This document shows positions 34,991 to 42,912 of a stretch of 64,000 nt of DNA, in pieces; positions within the stretch are counted from its first letter, which is position 1, and every line of letters starts with the position of its first letter. The translations under genes and the position numbers were made by a program. The notes under the pieces are model-generated. The model was not told the DNA's origin and did not search any database. It saw nothing but the letters and a program-made list of their open reading frames with translations. The stretch is from Streptomyces mobaraensis (GTDB taxonomy: Bacteria; Actinomycetota; Actinomycetes; Streptomycetales; Streptomycetaceae), in the NCBI RefSeq assembly GCF_020099395.1, contig NZ_CP083590.1:5208001-5272000 (forward strand), read 5' to 3'.

Positions 34991-35572
34991 GTGATCAGCC
35001 TCACCGTCACCGCTCTGGTCTTCGGCGTGATCTTCCTGGCCGAGCTGCCGGACAAGACCGCCCTGGCCTCGCTCATGCTCGGCACCCGCTACCGCGCCTC
35101 GTACGTCTTCGCGGGCGTCGCGGCCGCCTTCGTCGTCCACGTCGCCCTGGCGATCGCCGCGGGCAGCCTGCTCACCCTGCTCCCGCACCGCCTGCTCCAG
35201 GCGATCGTCGGCGCGGCCTTCCTGATCGGCGCGGCGATGCTGCTGTTCCAGAAGGAGGAGGACGGCGAGGAGGTCAGGAAGCCCGCCGACCAGTCCTTCT
35301 GGAAGGTGTCCGGCGCCGGCTTCATGCTGATCCTCGCCGCCGAGTTCGGCGACCTCACCCAGATCATGACCGCCAACCTGGCGGCCCGCTACGACGACCC
35401 GGTCTCGGTGGGCCTCGGCGCGGTCCTGGGCCTGTGGGCCGTGGCGGGCCTGGGCATCGTGGGCGGCCGGACCCTGATGCGGTACGTGCCCCTGACGCTG
35501 ATCACCCGCATCGCGGCGCTGGTCATGCTGGCGCTGGCCGGTTTCAGCCTGTACGAAGCGGTGGCGGGGTAA
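34991..35572 (+). CDS. GDT1/TMEM165 (UPF0016) manganese exporter
   Basis: A 193-residue membrane protein with six helices and two copies of the family motif: ELPDKTALAS near residue 18 and EFGDLTQIMT near 119 (E-x-x-D-K/L-T), which line the cation path. Members export Mn2+ (and Ca2+). The Mn2+-sensing yybP-ykoY leader directly upstream strongly supports manganese as the substrate. GTG start at 34991 with an agagga site nine bases upstream. Confidence 0.92.
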   Translation: MISLTVTALVFGVIFLAELPDKTALASLMLGTRYRASYVFAGVAAAFVVHVALAIAAGSLLTLLPHRLLQAIVGAAFLIGAAMLLFQKEEDGEEVRKPADQSFWKVSGAGFMLILAAEFGDLTQIMTANLAARYDDPVSVGLGAVLGLWAVAGLGIVGGRTLMRYVPLTLITRIAALVMLALAGFSLYEAVAG

Positions 35573-35587
35573 GGCCGCTCCCGCCCC

Positions 35588-35944
35588 TCACGGCCGCCGC
35601 TCGGCGCTCCAGCGGTTCGCTTCGCGCACCCGCCTGAGCAGGTCCGCGCGGCGGGCGGCGGCGGGGTCGGTGGGGCTGCTGGGACTACCGGGGTTGGTGC
35701 CGTGGCTGTGCGGTGTGATCGTCATGGTGCCCCGTCCGCGGGCGGTCGTCCCGAACAGCCGCGTGGGCGCCGGGAGTTCCAGCGCGAGGGCGAGCGCCCG
35801 GTAGTCGTCCACCCTGCGCGTCCCGCACGCGCCGCAGGTCCGCATGCCGTCCGCCGTTGTCCACGCGGAGGGTGGGTGGCCGCAGGAACGGTGCGGGGTG
35901 CGGGGGCCGTTCACCGGGGGCACGGATGTCCGAACCGAGGTCAT
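35588..35944 (-). CDS. DUF6255-like small protein with a zinc-ribbon motif
   Basis: A 118-residue protein with a SCGHPPSAW segment and RTCGACGTRRVDDYRALAL, which resembles the DUF6255 family of Streptomyces (zinc-knuckle CxxC). The rest is Pro/Ala/Thr-rich and may be disordered. ATG at 35944. It converges on the manganese exporter with a 15-base gap. Function unknown. Confidence 0.6.
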   Translation of the reverse strand: MTSVRTSVPPVNGPRTPHRSCGHPPSAWTTADGMRTCGACGTRRVDDYRALALALELPAPTRLFGTTARGRGTMTITPHSHGTNPGSPSSPTDPAAARRADLLRRVREANRWSAERRP

Positions 35945-36404
35945 GAGCGGACCGTCCGCGACGAGGAGGTGCGCGGACGCGGGCCCGCCCCGGAGGTGAG
36001 TGACCCGGTGTACCCGAAGTGCCGAGTGGTGAAAGGCCGGGCCGCCGTGGCGTGCGGGCCGTTATTCTGAGGACGCATCGAATCTCCTGCTGTTTCCAGG
36101 GGTCAGATGTCGGCCTCGGCGGAGCTCGCCCGGTGGTTCCAGCACCGGAGAGCGGTTATCCGCCGGGGCCTTTTCTCGTGTCCGTTTCGCGTATTCCGTC
36201 ATGGGCGTGCGTCCATCGGCGCGCGTCCGTGAAGTGCCGTCGCGGGCAGGCGGATTGGGCGGTCGTGCTGCGGAGAATCCGACGGGCCCGGCAGTGTGAC
36301 CGCGACGCTACTCGTAGTGTTTCTGCGAGTCAAGAAATCCTGCGACCGTACCGCCCTGCCCGGACCTCTGCGATTCTTTGGTGCGACACGAGGGGAGAGC
36401 GCTT
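35945..36404. other. 460-base gap with no supportable gene
   Basis: Only short frames occur, for example a 42-codon ATG frame at 36108-36236, without ribosome-binding sites or family features. Base composition is less GC-rich near 36300-36390 (ctactcgtagtgtttc), which probably marks the promoter of the monooxygenase gene. Confidence 0.5.
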
Positions 36405-36779
36405 ATGGCTGCCGGTTTCGGCTTGGTCGTCCGGTTCACCTTGCGCGGCGCGGAGGCCGCGGAGGGCTTCGACGCGCTGGTCGCGCGGACGGTCGAGTAC
36501 ATCCGAAGGCATGAACCCGGGACTCTGGTGTACGCGACGCATCGCGTGCCGGACGAGCCCCACGTGCGGGTCTTCTACGAGCTGTACGCCGACCGCGCCG
36601 CGTTCGACGACCACGAACGGCAGCCGCACGTGCGGCACTTCCTCGCCGAGCGCGAGAAATACGTCCTCGGCACCGACGTCACCTTTCTGGAGCGCTTCGA
36701 CGGAGAACGCCCCGACGGAGAACGCCCCGACGGAGAACGCCCCGACGGAGAACGCGCCGGCGGACACGGCGGGGTGTGA
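36405..36779 (+). CDS. antibiotic-biosynthesis-monooxygenase-type (ABM) protein
   Basis: A 124-residue ferredoxin-like dimeric alpha-beta barrel protein: LVVRFTLRGAEAAEGFDALV, LVYATHRVP, VRVFYELYADRAAFDDHERQPHVRHF. Members oxidise quinol-like substrates without cofactor. The C terminus is an acidic repeat DGERP encoded by four 15-base repeats. ATG at 36405 behind gaggggagag; its stop overlaps the next start (GTGA), so it is made with the XRE regulator. Confidence 0.85.
   Translation: MAAGFGLVVRFTLRGAEAAEGFDALVARTVEYIRRHEPGTLVYATHRVPDEPHVRVFYELYADRAAFDDHERQPHVRHFLAEREKYVLGTDVTFLERFDGERPDGERPDGERPDGERAGGHGGV
36699..36758. repeat. four 15-bp tandem repeats encoding DGERP
   Basis: The unit gacggagaacgcccc is repeated exactly three times from 36699, with a fourth unit ending gcgcc, at the end of the monooxygenase gene. 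Copy number changes stay in frame and alter the length of an acidic tail. Confidence 0.95.
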
Positions 36780-38089
36780 GCGGAACGGTGACCGGCGTGG
36801 GGCGCGAGATCCGCGGGCATCGCGGGAATTCGGAAGAACGCGACAGGGAACGGCGGGCGTTCGGTACCCGCGTCGCGGAACTGCGGGCCCGGCGCGGGCT
36901 GACACAAAAGGAGTTGGCGGCCCTCCTCGGCCGCACCACAAGCTGGCTCTCGCAGGTCGAGCGCGGGATCCAGCCGGTCAACCGGATCGACGTGCTGAAC
37001 CGGCTGGCGGACGGACTCGGCGTGTCCGTCGTCGAATTGCGCCCGGACGCGCCCCCGGTCGCAGAGCCGACGGAGGGGCCCGTGGGGGACGACCCCCTGA
37101 ACCGGGCCAGGCTCCTGCTCTCCGGGCATCCCGCGCTGGAGGCGCTCCTGTCCCGCCCGGCGCAGGACCCGCCGCGTGCCGACCCTCCGCTCGCCGGCTT
37201 CCGGGAGGACGTCGAGCACGTGTGGTCGCTGGCCCACGGAGACCGGTACGCCGAGCTGGGTGCGGCACTGAACTCGCTGCTGCCCAGCCTCGAACGGCTG
37301 GCACGCACCGCCGCGAAGCCCGAACGGGCCATGGCGTACGGCCTCCTCGCCCGCACGTACCAGGCGCTCTCCGCGGCCTTCACCCGGCGGAACGAGGCGG
37401 ACGCCGCCTGGGTGGCCGCCGACCGTTCCATCGCGGCAGCGGAGATGTCCGGGCGCGTCCTCGACGTCTTCGCCGGGACCTGCCGGCTGGCCCACGCCTG
37501 CCTGCGGCTCCGGCGGTACGAGCAGGCGGAGCACGTCGCGCAGGCCGCCGTGGACGCGCTCGGCGGGGCCGGCGGGTCCGGTGGCGAGGCGGCGTCCGTG
37601 CCCGAGGAGCTGTCGCTGCTGGGCTCGTTCCACCTCGTGCTCGCCCTTGTCCACGCCCGGCGCGGCGACCGCCCGGCCGCCCGCCGGGAGACGGAACGCG
37701 CCCGGTCCGTGGCGCGCCGCCTCGGCGGCGACAGGAACGACTTCAACCTGGAGTTCGGCCCGACGAATGTGGAGATCCAGGCGGTGGCCGTCGCCGTGGA
37801 GCTGGGCGACGCGGGCGAAGCGCTGGACACCGGGCTGCGGGTGGACGCGAGCGGCCTGTCCGTCGAGCGGCGGGCGCGGCTGGCCCTCGACATGGGCAGG
37901 GCGCACGCCCAGCTCAGACACGTCGCCGACGCGGTGGAGTGCTTCCTGGCGGCCGAGCATCTGGCTCCCGAGATGGTGCGCGGCCATGAGACCGCGCGGT
38001 CCGCGATCCGCGACCTCATGCTCGTCGCCGGACGCTCGGCCCCGCCCAAGCTGCGGGAGCTGGCGGAACGGGCGGGAGCAAAGTGCTGA
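36776..38089 (+). CDS. XRE-family regulator with TPR-like C terminus
   Basis: A 437-residue protein: helix-turn-helix at about residues 29-85 (RRGLTQKELAALLGRTTSWLSQVERG) and a helical C-terminal region with repeats (AMAYGLLARTYQALSAAF, VFAGTCRLAHACLRLRRYEQAEH, RLALDMGRAHAQLRHVADA). The GTG at 36776 overlaps the monooxygenase stop. It probably senses a signal linked to the partner enzyme (inference). Confidence 0.85.
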   Translation: MSGTVTGVGREIRGHRGNSEERDRERRAFGTRVAELRARRGLTQKELAALLGRTTSWLSQVERGIQPVNRIDVLNRLADGLGVSVVELRPDAPPVAEPTEGPVGDDPLNRARLLLSGHPALEALLSRPAQDPPRADPPLAGFREDVEHVWSLAHGDRYAELGAALNSLLPSLERLARTAAKPERAMAYGLLARTYQALSAAFTRRNEADAAWVAADRSIAAAEMSGRVLDVFAGTCRLAHACLRLRRYEQAEHVAQAAVDALGGAGGSGGEAASVPEELSLLGSFHLVLALVHARRGDRPAARRETERARSVARRLGGDRNDFNLEFGPTNVEIQAVAVAVELGDAGEALDTGLRVDASGLSVERRARLALDMGRAHAQLRHVADAVECFLAAEHLAPEMVRGHETARSAIRDLMLVAGRSAPPKLRELAERAGAKC

Positions 38090-38241
38090 TCTCCTGACCG
38101 GAGCAGGGTTCAGCCGAAGGTGCGGTGCGACATCAGCTCGCCGACACCGAACCCGCCCGTCCTTGCGCCGGCCCGCCTCCACCGCTGCCGGCGGCCGGGG
38201 GCCGACGGCCGGTGGCGTCGGGCCGTGCTGGTGAGGGCCGT

Positions 38242-39117
38242 TCAGGCCGGGGCGGGCAGGCGGATCGTGGCGAGCTTGGCCGGGTCGACGACGATGTGGA
38301 TGGCGCTGATCCGGTCTTCGGTGACGGTGAAGGCGATCACGGAGAGAGGGGTGCCGTCCGGGCGCCAGGACATATGGCCTGGAACACCGTTGACCAGCAC
38401 CGGACGGTGGTGGACGGCCTGGCCGGAGGAGACGCGGGCGCCGGCGGCGACCTCGGTGGCGCCGAGGACGACGACCACGCCGTCGGGGGTGTCGACGGTC
38501 AGCTTCACGTCCGGGTCGAGGATGCGCAGGAGCGCTTCGAAGTCGCCGCCGAGGGCGGCGGCGCGGAACGCCTCGACGACCTCGCGGTGCTCGCGGCCGG
38601 GGCCCGCCGCCCGGTCCGTGGCCTGGACCTTGCGGCGGGCGCGGCTGGCGGTCACCTTGGCGGCGTCGGCGGACTTGCCCAGGATGTGGCCGATCTCGCG
38701 GAACGGGACGGCGAACATGTCGTGGAGGACGAACGCCAGACGCTCGCTCGGAGAGAGCGAGTCGAGCACGACGAGCAGGGCGAGGCCGACCGAGTCGGCC
38801 AGCGTCGCCTGCTCGTCCGGCGCGGGGGTGTCGGCGGGCGTCACCACGAGGTCCGCGAAGTCCTGCCCGTAGGCGGTCTCGGGGCGGGCCCGGCGGGATC
38901 TCAGGAGGTCCAGGCTGATGCGGCCGACCACGGTGGTCAGCCAGCCGGCCAGGTTGCCGATGGCCGCCTCGTCCTGGCCGGCGAGGCGCATCCAGGCTTC
39001 CTGGACGACGTCCTCGGCGTCGGCGTGCGAGCCCAGCACGCGGTACGCGACGGCGCGCAGCCGGTCGCGCTGGGCCTCGAACGCCTCGGCCAGGAGGCCG
39101 GACGGGCGGTCGGTCAC
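38242..39117 (-). CDS. ECF41-type sigma factor with SnoaL-like C-terminal domain
   Basis: A 291-residue sigma-70 family factor: region 2 at about residues 10-80 (FEAQRDRLRAVAYRVLGSHADAEDVVQEAW), region 4 at about 115-170 (LSPSERLAFVLHDMFAVPF, EIGHILGKSADAAKVTASRARRK), then a C-terminal SnoaL/NTF2-like domain (EALLRILDPDVKLTVDTPDG) that controls ECF41 factors in place of a separate anti-sigma. The GTG start overlaps the stop of the VOC gene (GTGA). ECF41 factors typically sit next to carboxymuconolactone decarboxylase or oxidoreductase genes, as here. Confidence 0.9.
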   Translation of the reverse strand: MTDRPSGLLAEAFEAQRDRLRAVAYRVLGSHADAEDVVQEAWMRLAGQDEAAIGNLAGWLTTVVGRISLDLLRSRRARPETAYGQDFADLVVTPADTPAPDEQATLADSVGLALLVVLDSLSPSERLAFVLHDMFAVPFREIGHILGKSADAAKVTASRARRKVQATDRAAGPGREHREVVEAFRAAALGGDFEALLRILDPDVKLTVDTPDGVVVVLGATEVAAGARVSSGQAVHHRPVLVNGVPGHMSWRPDGTPLSVIAFTVTEDRISAIHIVVDPAKLATIRLPAPA

Positions 39118-39506
39118 GGCTTCCGCTGCTGACGGAGCGAGATCCGGTTGCCGTCCGGGTCCACCGCCTCGACGCGGACCCCGAACGGGTAGTCCTCGGG
39201 TGCGTCCCCCTCGAAGACGACGCCGCGCCGGCGCATGGCCTCGAAGTCCTTGTGCAGGTCGTCGGATTCGAGGATCAGCGGGCCGGGCGCGGGGTGCCCG
39301 TCCCTCTCGCCGGGCTGTCCCGCGGCCGACGCGTGCGACCACAGGACGATCTGCACCGGGCTGTCGGGAACGCCGACGGTCAGGAAGCGTCCGTCGGGCC
39401 CGGGGAAGTCGATCCGCTTCTCCAGGCCGAGCCCGTCGGTGTAGAAGGCCAGCGCGCGGTCCTGGTCGGTGACGTAGACCGTCGCGTACATGAGATTGGT
39501 CAGCAT
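39114..39506 (-). CDS. VOC/glyoxalase-fold protein
   Basis: A 130-residue protein of the vicinal oxygen chelate fold (ATVYVTDQDRALAFYTDGLGL at the start, FGVRVEAVDPDGNRISL at the end). The metal ligands of glyoxalase I are only partly kept. It is the first gene of an operon with the ECF41 factor (GTGA overlap). ATG at 39506. An ECF41-type promoter lies 60 bases upstream. Confidence 0.88.
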   Translation of the reverse strand: MLTNLMYATVYVTDQDRALAFYTDGLGLEKRIDFPGPDGRFLTVGVPDSPVQIVLWSHASAAGQPGERDGHPAPGPLILESDDLHKDFEAMRRRGVVFEGDAPEDYPFGVRVEAVDPDGNRISLRQQRKP

Positions 39507-39565
39507 CGTGTTCTCGATTCACTCGTCGGTGAGACGGCCGTTCGCATCCCGGTCGTCGCCCCTAT

Positions 39566-39592
39566 GACGAGTGCCGTGCGGAGAAGGTGACA
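39566..39592 (-). promoter_or_regulatory. ECF41-type promoter of the VOC-sigma operon
   Basis: On the minus strand, TGTCACC (39592-39586) and CGTC (39569-39566) are 16 bases apart, matching the ECF41 consensus TGTCACA-N16-CGTC except for the last base of the first box. It lies about 60 bases before the ATG at 39506. It implies autoregulation of the operon. Confidence 0.7.
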
Positions 39593-39844
39593 AGGCCGCC
39601 GAGCGGGCCACGGACGGCCGGCCCCGGATCGCCGTCGGCACGCTGTACGGCGCGCTGGACCGGCTGGAACGGGCCGGGCTGGTGGCCGCCGGTGACGAGG
39701 AGAATCGTGGATGGACGGGCGAGGCGCTACGACCGGCTCACGGAGGACGGCACCGAGGCGCTCGGCCGGGAGGCGCGGCGGATGCGGCAGGCGGCGGCGC
39801 TCGTCATCGGGCGCTCGGGGAACGCCGGGGCGGCCCCGGCGTGA
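39590..39844 (+). pseudogene. remnant of a PadR-family regulator, frameshifted and 5' truncated
   Basis: One frame reads RIAVGTLYGALDRLERAGLVAAGDEE, the winged-helix core of PadR; the continuation IVDGRARRYDRLTEDGTEALGREARR lies in a second frame after about 39705, where one extra A in gaggagaatcg breaks the frame. No start codon with a proper N-terminal helix is found. It runs between the two ECF41-type promoters. Confidence 0.65.
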
Positions 39845-40184
39845 ACCGTCTGCTGCTCGCCGTCTTCCGGACGACGAGGCGCCGGGCGCCGGCGTAAGGG
39901 GCGGTGGCGTACGAGGCGTTGGCGTACCGGGCGGCGCGCGGCGCCCCCGTGTGCCGTGGGCGGTCGCCCTGGCGCTGTCGGCGGCCGGGGCGCTCGTCGC
40001 CGGCGCGCGGGACGACGGACTCGTGCCCTCGCTGGTCTACGCGGCGGCGGCTTTCCTCTCGCGGTGCTGGTCCGGCGCGTCAGCGGGGCGGCCGGCCGGG
40101 ACGGTGAGACGCGCGTCACTCGCGGAGTCGTCACACCGCGGCGGGGTGCCCCGTCTGAAAGGCGACAGCGAAACAGCGATGTGA
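39841..40184 (+). pseudogene. remnant of a membrane protein gene next to the PadR remnant
   Basis: GTG at 39841 overlaps the stop of the PadR remnant (GTGA) and starts NRLLLAVFRTTRRRAPA, then stops. Further on, PWAVALALSAAGALVAGARDDGLVPSLVYAAAAF, split over frames, reads like two membrane helices of the protein usually coupled to PadR regulators. Several stops and shifts show decay. Confidence 0.5.
40129..40155 (+). promoter_or_regulatory. ECF41-type promoter of the AhpD-like gene
   Basis: CGTCACA at 40129-40135 and CGTC at 40152-40155 are exactly 16 bases apart, a match to TGTCACA-N16-CGTC with one change in the first base. It lies 43 bases before the ATG at 40198. Confidence 0.65.
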
Positions 40185-40197
40185 CCAGGGAGTCCAC

Positions 40198-40671
40198 ATG
40201 AACGCGCGTCTGAACCTCTTCGGTGACCCGCAGGCCGCCACGGTCGTCAAGCACCTCGTCGCGGCGGGCAAGGTCGTGACGGACTCGGGGCTGCCGGCCG
40301 CGACGCAGGAGCTGGTGAAGATCCGCGCCAGCCAGATCAACGGCTGCGGCTTCTGCCTCGACATGCACGTCAAGGAGGCCGCCCACGCGGGCGAGACCGC
40401 GACCCGGCTCCACCTGGTCGCGGCCTGGCGGGAGGCCACAATCTTCACCGAGGCCGAGCGGGCCGCCCTGGAGCTGGCGGAGCAGGGCACCCGCATCGCC
40501 GACGCGGCCGGCGGGGTCCCCGATGAGGTGTGGGCGAACGCCGCCAAGCACTACGACGAGCGGCAGCTCGCCGGCCTGGTGTTCCTTATCGGCCTCATCA
40601 ATGCCTTCAACCGCATGAACGTCATCATCCAGCAGCCCGCCGGGGACTACCGGCCCGGCCAGTTCGCCTGA
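40198..40671 (+). CDS. AhpD/carboxymuconolactone decarboxylase family protein
   Basis: A 157-residue helical protein with the AhpD-type redox motif CGFCLDMHVKEA (Cys-x-x-Cys followed by His) near residue 50. Members work as alkylhydroperoxidase-like thiol reductases. An ECF41-type promoter upstream and the nearby ECF41 factor make it the probable target gene of that sigma factor. ATG at 40198 follows a cagggag site. The stop codon lies in an 18-base palindrome. Confidence 0.9.
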   Translation: MNARLNLFGDPQAATVVKHLVAAGKVVTDSGLPAATQELVKIRASQINGCGFCLDMHVKEAAHAGETATRLHLVAAWREATIFTEAERAALELAEQGTRIADAAGGVPDEVWANAAKHYDERQLAGLVFLIGLINAFNRMNVIIQQPAGDYRPGQFA

Positions 40672-40684
40672 CCGGCCGGTCAGG
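40667..40684. repeat. 18-bp perfect palindrome over the stop codon
   Basis: CCTGACCGGCCGGTCAGG is its own reverse complement and contains the TGA stop of the AhpD-like gene at 40669-40671. It may act as a terminator or a protein-binding site, and lies between convergent genes. Confidence 0.8.
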
Positions 40685-40723
40685 CTGACCGGCCGGGCCG
40701 GGCAGGTTGGGCCGGCGGGTGCG

Positions 40724-41401
40724 TCAGCGGTCGTCGGCGGCGGTGAGGTGGAGGGTCAGGCCGCCGTCCGCCGCGGCCTCCACGCGGACCCCGGTGAGGT
40801 CCGGGACGTGTGCGTCGGGAGCGTGGGCCCCCGCGCGGGGGCCCACGCCGACCACGCGCATGCCGGCCGCGCGGCCGGCCGCGATGCCCGCGCCCGAGTC
40901 CTCGAAGACGACGCACTCGTGCGGGGCGAAGCCCAGTTCGGCGGCGGCCTTGAGGAAGCCCTCGGGGTCGGGCTTGCTGGCGCCGACGTTCTCGGCGGTG
41001 ACGCGGACGGCGGGCATCGGCAGCCCGGCGGCGGCCATGCGGGCCTCGGCGAGGGGCCGGTCCGCGGAGGTGACGAGGGCGTGCGGGAGTCCGGCGAGGG
41101 CGCTCATGAACGCGGGGGCGCCGGCGACCGGGACCACGCCGTCCATGTCGGCGGTCTCGGCCTCCAGCATGCGCCGGTTGTCCTCGTGGTTGAGCTCCAT
41201 GGGGCGGTCGGGGAGCAGGGCGGCCATGGTGGCCCAGCCCTGGCGGCCGTGGACCACCTTCAGGGCCTCGTCCGCGTCCAGCCCGTGCTCCTCGGCCCAG
41301 CGGCGCCAGCAGCGCTCGACGACCACGTCGGAGTTGACGATGGTGCCGTCCATGTCGAGGAGTACGGCCTTGATCGCACCAATGGACTCGGACCTGGGCA
41401 T
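40724..41401 (-). CDS. HAD family phosphatase
   Basis: A 225-residue HAD hydrolase of the beta-phosphoglucomutase/DOG phosphatase type: motif I LLDMDGTIVNSD near residue 14, motif II LVTSADRPLAEAR, motif III SKPDPEGF, motif IV VFEDSGAGIAAG. ATG at 41401 is favoured by an aggag site; an in-frame extension to 41503 was discarded. Probably a sugar phosphatase. A 23-base motif shared with the MFS gene lies upstream (41463-41485). Confidence 0.9.
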   Translation of the reverse strand: MPRSESIGAIKAVLLDMDGTIVNSDVVVERCWRRWAEEHGLDADEALKVVHGRQGWATMAALLPDRPMELNHEDNRRMLEAETADMDGVVPVAGAPAFMSALAGLPHALVTSADRPLAEARMAAAGLPMPAVRVTAENVGASKPDPEGFLKAAAELGFAPHECVVFEDSGAGIAAGRAAGMRVVGVGPRAGAHAPDAHVPDLTGVRVEAAADGGLTLHLTAADDR

Positions 41402-41462
41402 GCTGTGCTCCTGCGGGGGTGGGGCGGGCGTCGCCGGGCTCGCCCCCGGGCGAGCGGCTCCG

Positions 41463-41485
41463 CTTTGTTCCTCCACGATACAAAA
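41463..41485. promoter_or_regulatory. shared motif CTTTGTT-N7-GATACAAAA, site A
   Basis: CTTTGTT at 41463-41469 and GATACAAAA at 41477-41485, 62 bases upstream of the HAD start. The identical arrangement occurs at 44677-44699. The inner TTTGT/ACAAA halves are an inverted repeat with an 11-base spacer. Confidence 0.5.
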
Positions 41486-41546
41486 GAGGGAGGGGCGCGC
41501 CAAGAGTGCCCCTCAGCTGTGCCCGCGCCCGCTCAGGCGTGCGCTC

Positions 41547-42149
41547 TCAGGCGTGCGCTCGCAGGTGGGTGCGGTGGCGGCGGTGGTACGCGACCACGAC
41601 GGCGGCGGTGAGCGGACCCCAGGCGAGCAGGGGGGCGTAGCAGAGCCGCATCAGGAGGAGCCAGGGGCCGTGCGGGTCGGCGTCGCCGCCGGCCACGCCC
41701 ATGAGGAGCTGCGCGGCCGGCAGCACCGTGAAGATCAGGGTCAGCAGCGCGGCGCCGGTGCCCGCGACGGCCGTCACCGCGGCCGGGCGGACCGCCCGCC
41801 CGCCGAACGCCGGCACCCACCGCGGCACGCGTTCGCCCCACGGGCGCGTCAGCCCGACGGTGAGGAGCGTGACCGCCTCGGCCAGCAGGCTCAGCCCCAG
41901 GAGCGCGGGGGTTCCCCAGCCGGGCACCTGGAGCCGGTCGCGCAGCGCGTCCGCCTCGTAGCCGACGGGGATCCCCACGGCCGGCGCCACCCGCCACAGG
42001 CTCGACGGGAGCACGCAGAGCGCGGCGACCCGGGCGGCGCGTACGGCACGACGGGACGCTGGCGGGGTGGTGGTGCGACGCGCCGGAGCGGCCGGGACGA
42101 GCGGGGTCGGCGGCGTGCGGCGGGGAGTGAGGGGCGCGGTGAGGGGCAT
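41547..42149 (-). CDS. unknown membrane protein
   Basis: A 200-residue protein with four predicted membrane helices (VAALCVLPSSLWRVAP, TPALLGLSLLAEAVTLLTVGL, VTAVAGTGAALLTLIFTVLP, PLLAWGPLTAAVVVAY) and a basic Pro/Thr-rich N terminus. The ATG is at 42149. No family recognised. Single gene in divergent orientation to the acetyltransferase. Confidence 0.65.
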   Translation of the reverse strand: MPLTAPLTPRRTPPTPLVPAAPARRTTTPPASRRAVRAARVAALCVLPSSLWRVAPAVGIPVGYEADALRDRLQVPGWGTPALLGLSLLAEAVTLLTVGLTRPWGERVPRWVPAFGGRAVRPAAVTAVAGTGAALLTLIFTVLPAAQLLMGVAGGDADPHGPWLLLMRLCYAPLLAWGPLTAAVVVAYHRRHRTHLRAHA

Positions 42150-42315
42150 GGGTTCATGCTGTCCCGCGAGCCGGGAGTGGCGGCTCCTCCCGGGGGAGGG
42201 TCCGGCTCCGCCGGGAGGGTGAAGGCGGCGCCCGGGTGGGGGTGGGGGAGCGGGGCACTTGGGGGCGGGATGAAAGTCGCTGGTCGTGGGGTGCGGGCTG
42301 TGCTTCCATGCCGCG

Positions 42316-42855
42316 ATGGAGAGTGAGAGCGAGTCCGGCGCGAACGTCTTCGTGCGGGTACGGCGGCGGGTGGATCAGGACCTCCAAGCCTGCGTGCGGG
42401 CGCTGGCGGAGACGCATGAGCGCGATGGCTACCCCGTGAACTGGCCCGATTCTCCCGAGGCTTGGCTGACGCCGGAGGTGCTCGTCGCCTCGTGGGTCGC
42501 GGAGGCGGACGGACGTGTCGTCGGGCACGTCGGTCTGTCCCGGAGCGGCGCGGGGGACGTGGCGCCCGGGCTGTGGAGCGCTCGTGCCGGGGCGGGCGCC
42601 GGTGCGACCGCCGTGGTCGGCCGGCTGTTCGTCGCTCCTTCGGCGCGCGGCCGCGGGGTCGGTGCGCTGCTGATGGCGCGGGCCGTGGAGGAAGCGCGGG
42701 AACGCGGTGCGCATCCGGTTCTGGATGTGGTGGCCACCGACGTCGCGGCGGCGGCGCTGTATGAGCGGCTCGGCTGGCAGTTGCTCGCCACGGTCGAACA
42801 GGAGTGGGGGCCGGGGCAGAAGGTGGCCATCCGGTGCTATGCGGCCGGGACTTGA
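42316..42855 (+). CDS. GNAT family N-acetyltransferase
   Basis: A 179-residue protein. The acetyl-CoA loop is visible as RLFVAPSARGRGVGALLMARAVE, followed by DVVATDVAAAALYERLGW, both GNAT motifs. ATG at 42316 gives the start MESESESG. It is followed by a 35-base tandem repeat array. Substrate unknown. Confidence 0.88.
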   Translation: MESESESGANVFVRVRRRVDQDLQACVRALAETHERDGYPVNWPDSPEAWLTPEVLVASWVAEADGRVVGHVGLSRSGAGDVAPGLWSARAGAGAGATAVVGRLFVAPSARGRGVGALLMARAVEEARERGAHPVLDVVATDVAAAALYERLGWQLLATVEQEWGPGQKVAIRCYAAGT

Positions 42856-42912
42856 GGGTGCGGTGCGGTGCCATGCGGCGGGGGTGTGAGTGTGGTGTCC
42901 GCCCTGCGTCCG

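Noticed and set aside
36108..36236. 42-codon ATG frame before the monooxygenase
   Set aside because: No ribosome-binding site, arginine-rich composition and no recognisable motif.
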